Assembly: GCA_903901425.1 (NCBI GenBank)
Contig: CAIURC010000022.1
Location: 1-60,096, forward strand
Reading direction: 5' to 3'
Source of the DNA: an uncultured Spartobacteria bacterium
GTDB taxonomy: Bacteria; Verrucomicrobiota; Verrucomicrobiia; Chthoniobacterales; Chthoniobacteraceae
DNA length: 60,096 nucleotides
The position numbers and the translations under genes were made by a program. Positions 17,300 to 26,674 of the stretch are shown in pieces (the first letter of the stretch is position 1; each line of letters starts with the position of its first letter). The notes beneath the pieces were generated by a model that saw nothing but the letters and a program-made list of their open reading frames with translations, was not told the DNA's origin and ran no database searches.

Positions 17300-18763
17300 A
17301 TGCCGCCCACACCTCCTCCATCCGCCGCACAGAAAACCAAAGTCGGCATGATCAGCCTCGGCTGCGCCAAAAACCTCGTGGATGCAGAGGTCATGCTCGG
17401 CGGTGTCCTTGCCGATGGCATGGAAATCACCAGCAACGCCGATGAAGCCGACGTCCTGGTGGTGAACACCTGCGCATTCATCGACTCCGCCAAGGAAGAA
17501 TCCATCGAAGCCATCCTCGAGGCCCACCAAGCCCGCGGAATGAAACGCCGCGCCGGCCAAAAACTGATCGTCAGCGGCTGCATGGCCCAGCGCTTCGCCA
17601 CCCAACTCCAGCAGGAACTCCCCGAAGTCGACGCTTTCATCGGGCTCGACCAAGTGGCCGATGCTGCTTCCATCATCCGGCAGGTCCTCCAACGCCCCGC
17701 CTCCCCGCAGCCCGCCGAATCCGACGACTCCACGCTCACCGACGAAAAGTGGGAGCCTCTCAACCTGGTCACCCGCAAACCGGTCTACATCCCCGATTAC
17801 GACACGCCGCGGTTCCGGCTCACCCCCGCACACTCGGCGTTCACCAAGATTGCGGAGGGCTGCAACCATCCCTGCAGCTTCTGTGTCATCCCCCAGATGC
17901 GGGGCCGCCACCGCTCCCGGACCATCCCCAGCGTTGTCCAAGAGGTCAAAGCCCTCGTTTCAGAAGGCGTCCGTGAAATCAACCTGATCAGCCAGGACAC
18001 CACCTACTTTGGCATGGATCTCTGGGACGAAAAGGCCGGTCCAAAAGCCCGGGTCGATTCTTCCAAAGGCCCTTCCCTCACCCGGCTCCTGTCTGAACTC
18101 GACCAGATCGAGGGCGACTTCTGGATCCGCCTCCTCTACACCCATCCGGCTCATTGGAGCGACGAACTCATCCAGGGCATCGCCCAGTGCAAAAAGGTCG
18201 CCCGCTACGTCGACATGCCCCTCCAGCACATCCATCCCAGAATGCTCGACCTGATGCGCCGCGAAACCTCCTCCGAACACATCGAGGATCTCATCGCCAG
18301 AATCCGGGCCGGCATCCCGGGCATCCATCTCCGGACCACCTTCATCGTCGGGTTCCCCGGCGAAACCGACGAGGAATTCGAGTACCTCCTCGACTTCATC
18401 CGCCGCACCCGGTTCGAACGCCTCGGCATCTTCACCTACTCTCAGGAGGAAGGTTCACGTGCTGCAAAAATGGAGGACCAGGTCCCGGACAAAACCAAGG
18501 CGGCGCGTTACCGCAAAGCCATGAAGCTCCAGCAGAAAATCGCCGCGGAAATCTCCGCCGCTCAGGTCGGACGCAGGGTCCGCGCCTTGGTGGACCAACC
18601 GCTCGTCGCACGCGGCCACGCCGATGCCCCTGACATCGATGGACGCATCCTTCTCTCCAAACCGGCTCCCGTCGGAGAGTTCATCGAGGTCGACATCACA
18701 GGCACCCAAATTTACGACCTGCTCGGCACCCCGGTCCTTCCGGCGAAACCCAAACGCAACTAA
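17300..18763 (+). CDS. rimO: ribosomal protein S12 methylthiotransferase RimO
   Basis: 487 residues, slightly longer than the usual 440. N-terminal UPF0004 domain: KVGMISLGCAKNLVDAEVML, VNTCAFIDSAKEES and SGCMAQRF supply three Cys ligands of the auxiliary cluster. The radical SAM domain has EGCNHPCSFCVIPQMRGRHR, the CxxxCxxC [4Fe-4S] motif. A TRAM domain forms the C-terminus (GRRVRALVDQPLV to VEVDITGTQIYDLLGTP). RimO adds a methylthio group to Asp of S12. The SLGCAKNLVD and CSFCVIPQMRG signatures distinguish RimO from the tRNA enzyme MiaB. An extra stretch of about 20 residues (SPQPAESDDSTLTDEKWE) precedes the radical SAM domain. It lies 7 bp after the rodZ-like gene. Confidence 0.95.
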   Translation: MPPTPPPSAAQKTKVGMISLGCAKNLVDAEVMLGGVLADGMEITSNADEADVLVVNTCAFIDSAKEESIEAILEAHQARGMKRRAGQKLIVSGCMAQRFATQLQQELPEVDAFIGLDQVADAASIIRQVLQRPASPQPAESDDSTLTDEKWEPLNLVTRKPVYIPDYDTPRFRLTPAHSAFTKIAEGCNHPCSFCVIPQMRGRHRSRTIPSVVQEVKALVSEGVREINLISQDTTYFGMDLWDEKAGPKARVDSSKGPSLTRLLSELDQIEGDFWIRLLYTHPAHWSDELIQGIAQCKKVARYVDMPLQHIHPRMLDLMRRETSSEHIEDLIARIRAGIPGIHLRTTFIVGFPGETDEEFEYLLDFIRRTRFERLGIFTYSQEEGSRAAKMEDQVPDKTKAARYRKAMKLQQKIAAEISAAQVGRRVRALVDQPLVARGHADAPDIDGRILLSKPAPVGEFIEVDITGTQIYDLLGTPVLPAKPKRN

Positions 18764-18764
18764 G

Positions 18765-18780
18765 CCGGCTCAAAAGCCGG
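18765..18780. terminator. hairpin just after rimO stop (candidate terminator)
   Basis: A 6-bp perfect stem CCGGCT/AGCCGG with loop CAAA begins 2 bp after the rimO stop and lies between the convergent rimO and moxR genes. No T-tract is seen. Confidence 0.35.
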
Positions 18781-18862
18781 GGCCGTGCAAGCCGGGGCCG
18801 TACGAAAGGGGTTTGCCGGACGCAGGCTGCGCCGCCTTCAAGAGCTCAAACGCCAGCCGGAT

Positions 18863-19840
18863 TCAACGTCCGAGCGCCTCCGCGATCACTTGGTCCGCGT
18901 CCATCCCAGCCGCCTCCCCCTCAAAATTCAACATCACCCGGTGCCGCAACGCCGCAGGCGCTGCCCGGTCAATGTCCGCCTTGGACACATGGTAGCGCCC
19001 TTCAAGCAGCGCGTACACCTTGGCCGCGAGAATCAGGGCCTGGGCTCCGCGCGGACTCGCTCCGTACCGGACGTACCGGCTCGCCAACGGGGTCGATCGC
19101 TCCGTTCCCGGGTGCGTTGCGAGCACAAGGCCCACCGCCCGCTCCTGCACCTCCCGAACCAGCGGCACCTGCCGCACCACCTCCCGCATCCGAAGCAACC
19201 GCTCCGGATCCTCCAACACCCTCGCAATCCGCGGCTGCTCCCCCGAAGTCGTCCTGTCCAAAATCGCGTGCAAATCTTCCCCGGACGGAAACGCCACCTT
19301 CAGCTTGAAGAAAAACCGGTCCAACTGCGCCTCGGGCAGCGGATAGGTCCCCTCCATCTCCAGCGGATTCTGCGTCGCCAACACTTGAAAAGGTTCCCCC
19401 AGCACATGCGACACCCCCCCCACCGTCACCCGCCGCTCCTGCATCGCCTCCAACAACGCACTCTGCGTCTTCGGCGTCGCACGGTTGATCTCGTCCGCCA
19501 AAACCAGATTCGAAAAAACCGGGCCCGGCTGGAACTGGAACGCCTTGCGCCCGCCCTCGCCCTCCACAATCAGCTGGGTACCAAGGATGTCCGAGGGCAT
19601 GAGGTCCGGTGTGAACTGGATCCTGGCGAACTTCAGGTTCACCGCTTCTGCCAGGGTCCGGACCAGCATCGTTTTTCCGAGGCCGGGCACCCCTTCCAGA
19701 AGGACATGGCCCCCGGCAAACAGCGCCACCAACACCCCTTCCACCAAAGGCCCCTGCCCCACCATCAACCGCTCCATCTCCTGTCGGATCCGGCCAAAAC
19801 AACCGCAAAACTCTTTCACCTGCTCGGGGATGGCGTTCAT
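18863..19840 (-). CDS. MoxR-family AAA+ ATPase
   Basis: 325 residues. Walker A is GVPGLGKT at 50-57. The MoxR-specific Walker B and arm region reads LADEINRATPKTQSALLEAM followed by QERRVTVGG, and sensor 1 lies in LATQNPLEMEGTYPLPEAQL. The lid domain is C-terminal (RYVRYGASPRGAQALILAAK). MoxR proteins act as chaperone-like ATPases, usually with DUF58 and von Willebrand factor proteins. Here the only obvious partner is the 520-residue coiled-coil membrane protein whose stop lies 26 bp upstream; the downstream neighbour is the convergent rimO. No DUF58 or VWA gene is in the window. Confidence 0.93.
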   Translation of the reverse strand: MNAIPEQVKEFCGCFGRIRQEMERLMVGQGPLVEGVLVALFAGGHVLLEGVPGLGKTMLVRTLAEAVNLKFARIQFTPDLMPSDILGTQLIVEGEGGRKAFQFQPGPVFSNLVLADEINRATPKTQSALLEAMQERRVTVGGVSHVLGEPFQVLATQNPLEMEGTYPLPEAQLDRFFFKLKVAFPSGEDLHAILDRTTSGEQPRIARVLEDPERLLRMREVVRQVPLVREVQERAVGLVLATHPGTERSTPLASRYVRYGASPRGAQALILAAKVYALLEGRYHVSKADIDRAAPAALRHRVMLNFEGEAAGMDADQVIAEALGR

Positions 19841-19866
19841 GGGTGGGTATCAAAAATTCCGCCGCC

Positions 19867-21429
19867 TCAGCGCGGACGGATGAGTTCAAAGTATCGCTGA
19901 ATAAAAAACCGGGAGCCAATCGGAATCGCCTCCTGCATCACGGCCTCCCGCGCCTCCGGCGCCAGCGCCTCGTACAGTTCCTTGTACCGCCGGGCCGCCT
20001 TGGAGTTGTCCCCTGCCGCAGGCAAATACCCGGACAGCGTTTCCCCGGCCCCGAGACGGCCCGTCAACGCCAAGTCTTCCCCGGCCTCCCCCGGTGCGCC
20101 TCCGGCAGCCCCAAACGGCGTTCCCGTGGTGCCCAAATCCCGTTCCCCACCGGCCTGCCCAGAAGCACCTCCTGCCGAATCCGCGTCTCTTCCCGCCTTC
20201 CCAAACACTTGAACCGCGACCCGGCCTTCCCCTTCCCCAGGCCCCCCTTCCCCACGCTCCGGCCCGCCCCCTGAACCCCTGCCTTCCGCCGGGTTGCCGT
20301 ACTTCAGATCCTGGAGCGCACTCAGCAACTCCTTCAACCCTTTGCCCTCCTCACTCCCGGGGCGCCCAGGCTGTCCACCCTGCGCCATCTGACGCAACAT
20401 CCGCTGGAGCTTCTCCACCGCCCCCTTCCCGCCTGAACGCTCCAGTTCCTCCAAAAGCCGTTTCATTCCCTCCGAACGCGCCCGCTCCTCCGCCAGCCTC
20501 TCCAGAGCCTGCTGGATGCGCTTTTCCAACGCCTCCCCGCCCCCGCCCGCCCCCAGTTCCTCCAACGCCCGTGCCGCATCCGAAAGCCGTCCCTCCTCCA
20601 GCGCCCGCGCCATCTCTTGGAACTCCGCCGATCCCGACAACGCCTCCGCCAACGCTTTCATGTCCGCCGCCTGCTGCGGCATCCCTCCAGCCTGAAGCGC
20701 CTGCACCATCTGCTCCAAGCGCGACAGCTCGCGCATCGCCGCCTGCTGCGCGGATTCAGGATCCCGCGCGTCCGTCTTCAAATCCCGCGCCCCCTGCCGC
20801 AGTTTTTCCGCCAACTCCGCCAGCACGGGGTCGCCGTTCCCACGCTGTTCAGCCTCCCGCGCCAGCGCTTCCAAACGCTCCACCACGGCCGATACCTCCT
20901 GCAACCCAGAACGACGCACCGCCACCCGCCTCGTCTCCTCCAAATTCCCACTCCAAACCAGCAGCGCCAAACTCAACAGAGGCGCCACCCCAGCCAACAA
21001 TCCCGGCGGCAGGCGGACCGGAAAAAACTCCTCAAATCGTTCCCGCCCCGCAAACCCGGCACATTCCTGGAATGCAATCTCCTCCATTTCAGTGCGGCTC
21101 CCACGTTGGCCCAGCTCCCAACCCGTGACAAAACGGTCGCCAGTCCGGGCGCGCCGGTCCAGTTCGGCCGCGCACTCGGCCCAACCTGGCCAGCTCCAGA
21201 ACGCGTTGACCACGCTGTGGAGCGCGAATACCCCGGCGCCGATTCCGCCCAGCCAAGGGTTCCATGCGGGCAGCCCCAACCCGAGGCAGCGCACCAGACC
21301 CGTGCCCACGAGCAGGGCCGCAACAACAGCCCCGGCACGGACGGCTCCGCAGGCCCAGCGTTCGAACGCCATGCGCCAGCGCACCGCCCCAAGGGCGCGT
21401 ACCAGGCTTTCATGGGGGGAAACCTTCAC
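19867..21429 (-). CDS. coiled-coil membrane protein, probable partner of MoxR
   Basis: 520 residues. Two N-terminal membrane spans (AVRAGAVVAALLVGTGLVRC and the GGIGAGVFALHSVVNAFW region) are followed by a third near 145-160 (LLAGVAPLLSLALLVW). A long Glu/Arg/Ala-rich helical region (about 175-345) is predicted coiled coil, and then a Gly-rich linker. The last 50 residues, SKAARRYKELYEALAPEARE to FFIQRYFELIRPR, form a compact helical tail. The architecture resembles DUF4175-like proteins found beside MoxR genes in Planctomycetota and Verrucomicrobiota; I do not assign a domain firmly. MoxR follows 26 bp later, so one operon is likely. Confidence 0.75.
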   Translation of the reverse strand: MKVSPHESLVRALGAVRWRMAFERWACGAVRAGAVVAALLVGTGLVRCLGLGLPAWNPWLGGIGAGVFALHSVVNAFWSWPGWAECAAELDRRARTGDRFVTGWELGQRGSRTEMEEIAFQECAGFAGRERFEEFFPVRLPPGLLAGVAPLLSLALLVWSGNLEETRRVAVRRSGLQEVSAVVERLEALAREAEQRGNGDPVLAELAEKLRQGARDLKTDARDPESAQQAAMRELSRLEQMVQALQAGGMPQQAADMKALAEALSGSAEFQEMARALEEGRLSDAARALEELGAGGGGEALEKRIQQALERLAEERARSEGMKRLLEELERSGGKGAVEKLQRMLRQMAQGGQPGRPGSEEGKGLKELLSALQDLKYGNPAEGRGSGGGPERGEGGPGEGEGRVAVQVFGKAGRDADSAGGASGQAGGERDLGTTGTPFGAAGGAPGEAGEDLALTGRLGAGETLSGYLPAAGDNSKAARRYKELYEALAPEAREAVMQEAIPIGSRFFIQRYFELIRPR

Positions 21430-21614
21430 GTGTTTTGCGGCAGTCTACCCCCGTTTCACCGTATGGCAATGATTTGGCCCGGCCTCTTTCCCGGCCCGCC
21501 CAGACTTGAATCCCGGCATTTCGTGGGGGTTGCCTCAGACGCTCCGGCGGTTTATTCAGAAAAGATGCGCGCCCTCTCCGCGGCAACTTCCCCGATCCAT
21601 TTTCCCGCCCGCCC

Positions 21615-22523
21615 ATGAAAAGTTTCCTAGCCAGCCTCCTCGCTGTTTTCTTCCTCCACGCGGCCACAGCCAACAGCTCCGCCGCAGAGTCTGTCTCCCC
21701 GGATGAAGCGATCCGGATCACCGGCGAGGTGTACGACATCTTCGCCGCCAAATGCCTCGACTGTCACGGCCCCGAACTGGCTCGCCCCAAGGGCAAATTC
21801 GGCTGGGTCCTCGACCTCGCCCGCATCGCGGCGGAACCCAAGTACGTCGTGAAAGGCGAACCCGCCGAGTCCGACATCTACATCATGGTCCGCGACAACG
21901 AAATGCCCGGGGACGATGCCAAGGTTCCCGCGCTGACCGACAAGGAAAAGGAAACGGTCCGCAAATGGGTGGCCATCGGCGCACCAGGCATCCTGCCTCC
22001 GGGCAAGGATCCCTCCGGCCCCAAGGGCACTGCCGCCCCAGCCCCAGCCCCGGTCCCCGACGCGAATCCGATGCCTTTCTGGAAACAACTCGTCCGCTGG
22101 CTGGGCCATTTTCACGCCGTCACCACCCACTTCCCCGTGGCTCTCCTCATGGTCGCGCTCCTCGCCGAGGGACTCGCTCTGCTCACACGCCGCGAATCCT
22201 GGATTGGCACCATCCGTTTTCTGGTTTTCGTCGCCGCGCTCGGTGCCGTGTCTGCAGCTGTCCTCGGCTGGTTCAATGCCGCGTTTTCCGCCTACGGCGC
22301 AGGGTCGTCCGCCGGGATCCTGCTCTGGCACCGCTGGCTCGGCACGGCCACCGCATTCTGGGCCTGCATCTGCGCCGGCCTCCTGCTGATCCACGAATGC
22401 CCGGAGGGCAGCCAGGAACGGTCCCGGTTCCGCGCCGCCCTGTTTGTCGGAGCCATTCTGGTTGGGATCAGCGGATTTCTGGGCAGTTCTCTGGTGTACG
22501 GCCTCGACCACCTCAACTGGTAG
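21615..22523 (+). CDS. cytochrome c (PSCyt1-type)-DUF2231 fusion membrane protein
   Basis: 302 residues with a signal peptide (KSFLASLLAVFFLHAATANS). A planctomycete-type cytochrome c domain follows, with haem motif CLDCH in FAAKCLDCHGPELARPKG and a possible distal Met in NEMPGDDAKVPAL. After a Pro-rich linker, the C-terminal half holds four membrane spans of the DUF2231 type, opening with LGHFHAVTTHFPVALLMVAL, whose His residues could bind haem. This suggests an electron-transfer or redox-sensing membrane protein. It is a two-domain fusion; each half is common separately in this phylum. It is divergent from the MoxR-partner gene and about 60 bp upstream of trmB. Confidence 0.85.
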   Translation: MKSFLASLLAVFFLHAATANSSAAESVSPDEAIRITGEVYDIFAAKCLDCHGPELARPKGKFGWVLDLARIAAEPKYVVKGEPAESDIYIMVRDNEMPGDDAKVPALTDKEKETVRKWVAIGAPGILPPGKDPSGPKGTAAPAPAPVPDANPMPFWKQLVRWLGHFHAVTTHFPVALLMVALLAEGLALLTRRESWIGTIRFLVFVAALGAVSAAVLGWFNAAFSAYGAGSSAGILLWHRWLGTATAFWACICAGLLLIHECPEGSQERSRFRAALFVGAILVGISGFLGSSLVYGLDHLNW

Positions 22524-22586
22524 GAGCCGCCCTCGGCATCGGGCTGGCACTTGCCGGTTTCATGGTTCACACTGCAGGTTTTCCCA

Positions 22587-23216
22587 ATGGAACCCTGCCC
22601 TGAAGACGCCGATGAACCGCTCCCCCCGGAGGCCCAACACGTCCTTTTCCGGCCCGCAGACTTCTTTAAACGCATCGACCCGGATTCCCTGTTCCCAAAA
22701 CCCGCCCCTCTGGAACTTGATCTGGGCTGCGGCGAAGGGGCTTTCCTGGTCGAAATGGCCACCCGCCATCCCGACCGCAATTTCCTCGCCGTGGAACGAC
22801 TGCTCGGCCGCGTGCACCGCGTCTGCAAACTGGTCCACCGCCGGGGCCTCACCAACGTCCGCATTCTGCGGATCGAAAACTCCTATCTGGTCGAGCACAT
22901 GCTCCCGCACGGATCCGTTTCCGCCGCCTCCATCCTTTTTCCTGACCCCTGGCCCAAACGCTACCACCATCCGCGCCGCCTGATCCAACCGCCGTTCCTC
23001 CGCGCTCTGCACCAAGCCCTCGCCACCGGCGGCGAACTCCGGATCAAGACCGATGACCAGCCGTACTTCCTCTGGATGGAAAAAGCGTTCGCCCAAGTCC
23101 CGGAACTTAAACGAGTCGACTGGCCAGATGCCGGTCAGTTCCCAGTGACCAACTTCGAACGCCGTTTTCTGGATCAGGGCCTGCCCATCTACCGCGCCAA
23201 ACTCCTCAAACGCTGA
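22587..23216 (+). CDS. trmB: tRNA (guanine-N7-)-methyltransferase
   Basis: 209 residues from the ATG at 22587; an ATG at 22551 would add 12 hydrophobic residues. SAM motif I is LELDLGCGEGAFLVEMA, followed by FLAVERLLGRVHRVCKL. The family signature LFPDPWPKRYHHPRR contains the catalytic Asp and the tRNA-contacting basic stretch. The C-terminus carries TNFERRFLDQGLPIYRAK, diagnostic of TrmB. It makes m7G46 in tRNA. Its last 28 bp overlap the end of the opposite-strand comEC gene tail to tail. Confidence 0.93.
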   Translation: MEPCPEDADEPLPPEAQHVLFRPADFFKRIDPDSLFPKPAPLELDLGCGEGAFLVEMATRHPDRNFLAVERLLGRVHRVCKLVHRRGLTNVRILRIENSYLVEHMLPHGSVSAASILFPDPWPKRYHHPRRLIQPPFLRALHQALATGGELRIKTDDQPYFLWMEKAFAQVPELKRVDWPDAGQFPVTNFERRFLDQGLPIYRAKLLKR

Positions 23217-25552
23217 CCCGTCAGGTAGCCCTTCATCTCCAGCCATCCCCCGGCGCTCCCCGCCGCTTCCACCGCTCCGGTCCGGTCCTGCCTGAACTCC
23301 GCACACCCGGGAAAACTCACCCCCCCCCCGGCCTCCCGGCCCCGCCCCGCCCCCGGAAACACCACCGCCACAGGATTCACCGCAGCTAAAAACGCCCGGC
23401 TCCCGCCTGGGTCCCTGACATTTCGCCCCAAAACCCAAAGGTCCGCCCCCACATCCACCCCGCGCTCCAGCAGCCACTGCTCCGTCCAGAATCCGGCATC
23501 CGAGGAGAGCAAAACCCGGCCACAGGGCGTCACGAACCGGCAGACCAGCGCCCGGTCGTCCGCTGCGGAGCATTCCAACCCGGCCGGCGGATACAGGATC
23601 TCCAGAAAAGCCGCGTCTCCCAGTTCGATCCGGTCCCCGGCCCTGTAAAACGCCAGGCCGCGCCCCAACCGCCCGAGCTCGTCGTGCAACCGCCGCATCG
23701 AAGGGGACCGCTCCCGGGCGGGCCCGGCCGCAATCTCTCCAGGATTCAACTGCCGCACGGCGTCCAGACCTCCGCCGATGTGTTCCGTGTCCCCGTGCGT
23801 CAGAAGCAGGCCCGTCAACGTATCCACCCCGCGCTCCCGCAACGCCGGAAGCACCACCCGCCTGAATCCAACGCCACTCCCGCAATCCAACAGCCAGTCC
23901 GCTCCGGCCACCCGCAGATGGACAGCGCCGCCTTCTCCCAAATCGAAAACCGTCAGCTCCCAATCCAGCGGCGGGATTCTGGGCCGCCCGACATAGGCAT
24001 GGCCGCCGGGCAGTTCGGCGCAAACCTGCAACCCGGCCAAAAGCAGCTTCACGAGCACCCCATTGAGCCGGTTCAAAGCGACTCCCAGCGGGTCCGCCAT
24101 CCAGCCAAGGCCCAGGGACATCAATCCCACGCCCAGAAGCAGGGTGGCAAACGGCACCACATACACGTTCGCCAGCAAACCAGCCGGCGACCAGAGATGA
24201 AAAACCGCCAGACTCACCGGCAAAGACCCCAGCCAGCCCGTCACCGCCACCGCCCCCACACCGCAGCCCAACCGCCAAAGACCCGCCTTCCACACCTGAT
24301 CCAGCCTCCAAAGCCGCCTCGGAACAAACGGGTCCGGCCCCGCCAACGGCACCAGCACCCGCTCCATCCGCTTCACCCCCCACGCCAACACCAGCACCTG
24401 AAAAAACGACAACTGAAACCCAAGGTCCATCAACTGCCGGGTGTCCACCCCCAGAATCACTAGGGCCCCCGCGGCGAGGCTGTTGTACAAAACCGGCGGA
24501 CGATCCACCAAACCCGTCCCCACCAGAAGCCCGCCCATCACCGCAGCCCTCACACAACTGGGACTGCCCCCCGTCACAAGGGCGTACCCCACCAACCCCA
24601 CCAGCATCCCCAAGGATCCCGCCACCCGCGGAACCCCAAGCCGACGAAACACCACCCCCAAAATCAGGGTGAGCAACATCACGTTTTGTCCACTCACCGC
24701 AAACAGGTGCAGCGTGCCCGTCTCCCGGAACCATTCCCGAACCTCCGGCCCCATTTCCCCGCGCAACCCCAACACCATGCTTTCCACGACACCCGCCGCT
24801 TCCGCGCGCGCCCCTTCCATCCCCACTTCCAAACGCCCTCGTGCCCAGCGGCGCGCCGCCACCAGCCATTCCCCGGCCCATCCCCCGCGCCCCGTCTCCA
24901 GCATCCGACCGTCCCGCCCCGACCGAACATGGATCTCCGTCCAAACCCCGCGACGCCCCATCCATGCCGCTCGGTCAAACTCCCCCGGATTCCGTGCCCG
25001 GGCCACCCCACGGGCCTCCCCCTCCAGCTCCAAATACCACCCGTACTCCGGCACCCCACCCCGCCACTCCACCCAAACCTCCGCATCCCGGGCATGAACG
25101 GTTTCCACAGGCGCCCCATTTTCCACGCGCCGCCAGAGTCTCTCCACACGCAGACGGAACCGGCTTCCCCCCTTCTGCCCGGCCCGGCCTGAAACTGGCC
25201 CAGGATCATCCACCACCACTCCCCGCAGCCGCACCGGACAGGCGTCACTGCCCAGTTCGCTTGAGAGCAGAATCCCGGGCGAATACCGTTTTTCCACGCT
25301 GTGCAGGAAAAAAAACGTCGTCAGCGCTGCCACCCAACACACCAGAGTCCGCCGCCACCCCCACAACGCGCTCCAAGCCGCCACACATCCGCAGGCGCTC
25401 CACTCCATCCCCGGATCCCAGAACTCCGCCCCCAAAATCCCAGCCACCGCCGCCACCACGACCCCAACCAGCGGCTGCCTCGGAGGCCGCCTCCCGGCTT
25501 CCGCCTCCGCGGCCGCGCTGTCTGCCCACTCCGTTTCCCCCACGGCTCCCAC
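23189..25552 (-). CDS. comEC: ComEC/Rec2-type DNA uptake channel
   Basis: 787 residues. The N-terminus has membrane spans and a DUF4131 OB-like domain (LRGVVVDDPGPVSG to WYLELEGEARG). The Competence core begins LFAVSGQNVMLLTLILGVVF with further spans including GGSPSCVRAAVMGG and LMDLGFQLSFFQVLVLAWG. The C-terminal metallo-beta-lactamase-like domain has LLLTHGDTEHIGGGLDAVRQ, in which Glu replaces the usual second Asp of HxDxDH. ComEC moves single-stranded DNA across the inner membrane. The long open frame in another phase here has no family features and is a G-rich shadow. No other competence gene is in the window, as is normal for scattered com genes. Confidence 0.92.
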   Translation of the reverse strand: MGAVGETEWADSAAAEAEAGRRPPRQPLVGVVVAAVAGILGAEFWDPGMEWSACGCVAAWSALWGWRRTLVCWVAALTTFFFLHSVEKRYSPGILLSSELGSDACPVRLRGVVVDDPGPVSGRAGQKGGSRFRLRVERLWRRVENGAPVETVHARDAEVWVEWRGGVPEYGWYLELEGEARGVARARNPGEFDRAAWMGRRGVWTEIHVRSGRDGRMLETGRGGWAGEWLVAARRWARGRLEVGMEGARAEAAGVVESMVLGLRGEMGPEVREWFRETGTLHLFAVSGQNVMLLTLILGVVFRRLGVPRVAGSLGMLVGLVGYALVTGGSPSCVRAAVMGGLLVGTGLVDRPPVLYNSLAAGALVILGVDTRQLMDLGFQLSFFQVLVLAWGVKRMERVLVPLAGPDPFVPRRLWRLDQVWKAGLWRLGCGVGAVAVTGWLGSLPVSLAVFHLWSPAGLLANVYVVPFATLLLGVGLMSLGLGWMADPLGVALNRLNGVLVKLLLAGLQVCAELPGGHAYVGRPRIPPLDWELTVFDLGEGGAVHLRVAGADWLLDCGSGVGFRRVVLPALRERGVDTLTGLLLTHGDTEHIGGGLDAVRQLNPGEIAAGPARERSPSMRRLHDELGRLGRGLAFYRAGDRIELGDAAFLEILYPPAGLECSAADDRALVCRFVTPCGRVLLSSDAGFWTEQWLLERGVDVGADLWVLGRNVRDPGGSRAFLAAVNPVAVVFPGAGRGREAGGGVSFPGCAEFRQDRTGAVEAAGSAGGWLEMKGYLTGQRLRSLAR

Positions 25553-25653
25553 ACCGCCTCAACCCGCCTTGCCGCTCAAGCCGAATCCCGTTCCCCGACC
25601 CCAAAGCCCGCACCCCACCCGCCTCCAGAAGACCGAACACCGGCCTCTTTCCC

Positions 25654-26505
25654 TCAACGAGCCGTGAACTCCGTGGGTTGTCCCACCTCCTGCCATCCCG
25701 CCAACTCCGTCTCCAACGCCGCCAGTTGCCGCCGCCGCTTGTCGTGCGCGTACTTCCCCAAAACCAACCGCAACGGCGGGTTCGCAGACCGCACAGCCGC
25801 CAGCACCGCGCGCCCCGCTTTCTCGGGATCCCCGGGCTGACGCCCCTGCATCCCCTGAAGCAGTTTCGCAAACTTCCCGCTCGTCCCGGCGTACGCCTCC
25901 AAGGCCCCCGCAGCGCGCTCCAAGGAACGTCCGATGAAATCGGTTCGGAACGGCCCGGGTTCCACGAGGGTCACACGAATCCCCAGCGGCCCCACCTCCT
26001 GCGCGAGCGATTCTGATGCCCCCTCCAACGCCCATTTTGTCGCTCCGTACACCGAAAACCCCGGGTAATTCGCAATCGCTGCAGCCGCAGAAATGTTCAC
26101 CACATGCCCGCTCCCCTGACTGCGCATCCCGGGCAACACCGCTTGGATCAACGCAATTGCCCCAAAAAAGTTCACCTGAAAATTCCGGGTCATCTGCTCA
26201 ACCGAAATTTCTTCGAGCGCACCCACCACGCCATAACCGGCGTTGTTGACCAGCACATCCAGTCTTCCAAAGCGTCGGACAGCCTCCGCCACCACTTCAG
26301 GAATCCGGCCGGGCTCGGTGAGGTCCAGCTCTGCGGCAACACAGCGGTCCGGGTATTCGGCAACGAGATCGGCCAGTGCGGCTCCGTTGCGTGCCGTGGC
26401 AAACACACGGTCGCCCGCCGCGAGCACCACCCGGGCCAGGGCATGTCCCAAACCAGTCGAACACCCAGTGATCAGCCACGTCCTCGAGTCCTGTTGCGTT
26501 TCCAT
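25654..26505 (-). CDS. SDR-family NAD(P)-dependent oxidoreductase
   Basis: About 283 residues (start at 26505, or 26520 with five more residues). Classical short-chain dehydrogenase: the coenzyme loop is TGCSTGLGHALA, followed by DLTEPG, the NNAGYGV strand and the catalytic Ser in VVNISAAAA. The YxxxK is in YGATKWALEG and the post-active-site loop is VEPGPFRTDF. The TGCSTGLG form and the PGPFRTDF loop match the cluster often annotated as oxidoreductase/SDR with unknown substrate. It stands alone on the minus strand, 100 bp after comEC's start, with no pathway neighbours. Confidence 0.9.
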   Translation of the reverse strand: METQQDSRTWLITGCSTGLGHALARVVLAAGDRVFATARNGAALADLVAEYPDRCVAAELDLTEPGRIPEVVAEAVRRFGRLDVLVNNAGYGVVGALEEISVEQMTRNFQVNFFGAIALIQAVLPGMRSQGSGHVVNISAAAAIANYPGFSVYGATKWALEGASESLAQEVGPLGIRVTLVEPGPFRTDFIGRSLERAAGALEAYAGTSGKFAKLLQGMQGRQPGDPEKAGRAVLAAVRSANPPLRLVLGKYAHDKRRRQLAALETELAGWQEVGQPTEFTAR

Positions 26506-26674
26506 TCCGTTTTGTCCCACTTTCCCAAGGAAAAGGTCGAGCGCGCGTTCTGAATTTCAACGCCCAGTCCCACCAGAACCCCGCGGAGCAAACCACGCGT
26601 CTGAGATCCGGACAGCACCTCCGGGCCCTGCGTTCCATGGGGGCAATCCCCCCACCGCTCCGGCGTTGCAACCC

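Noticed and set aside
16027-17778. 583-codon minus-strand frame over ftsK end, rodZ-like gene and rimO
   Set aside because: Low-complexity Gly/Arg runs mirror the Pro-rich tail of the rodZ-like gene; three well-supported genes lie on the plus strand.
22560-24965. Very long open frame (801 codons) on the minus strand over trmB and comEC
   Set aside because: Gly/Arg/Val-rich with no family features; it overlaps two clear genes. GC-rich DNA gives long shadow frames.
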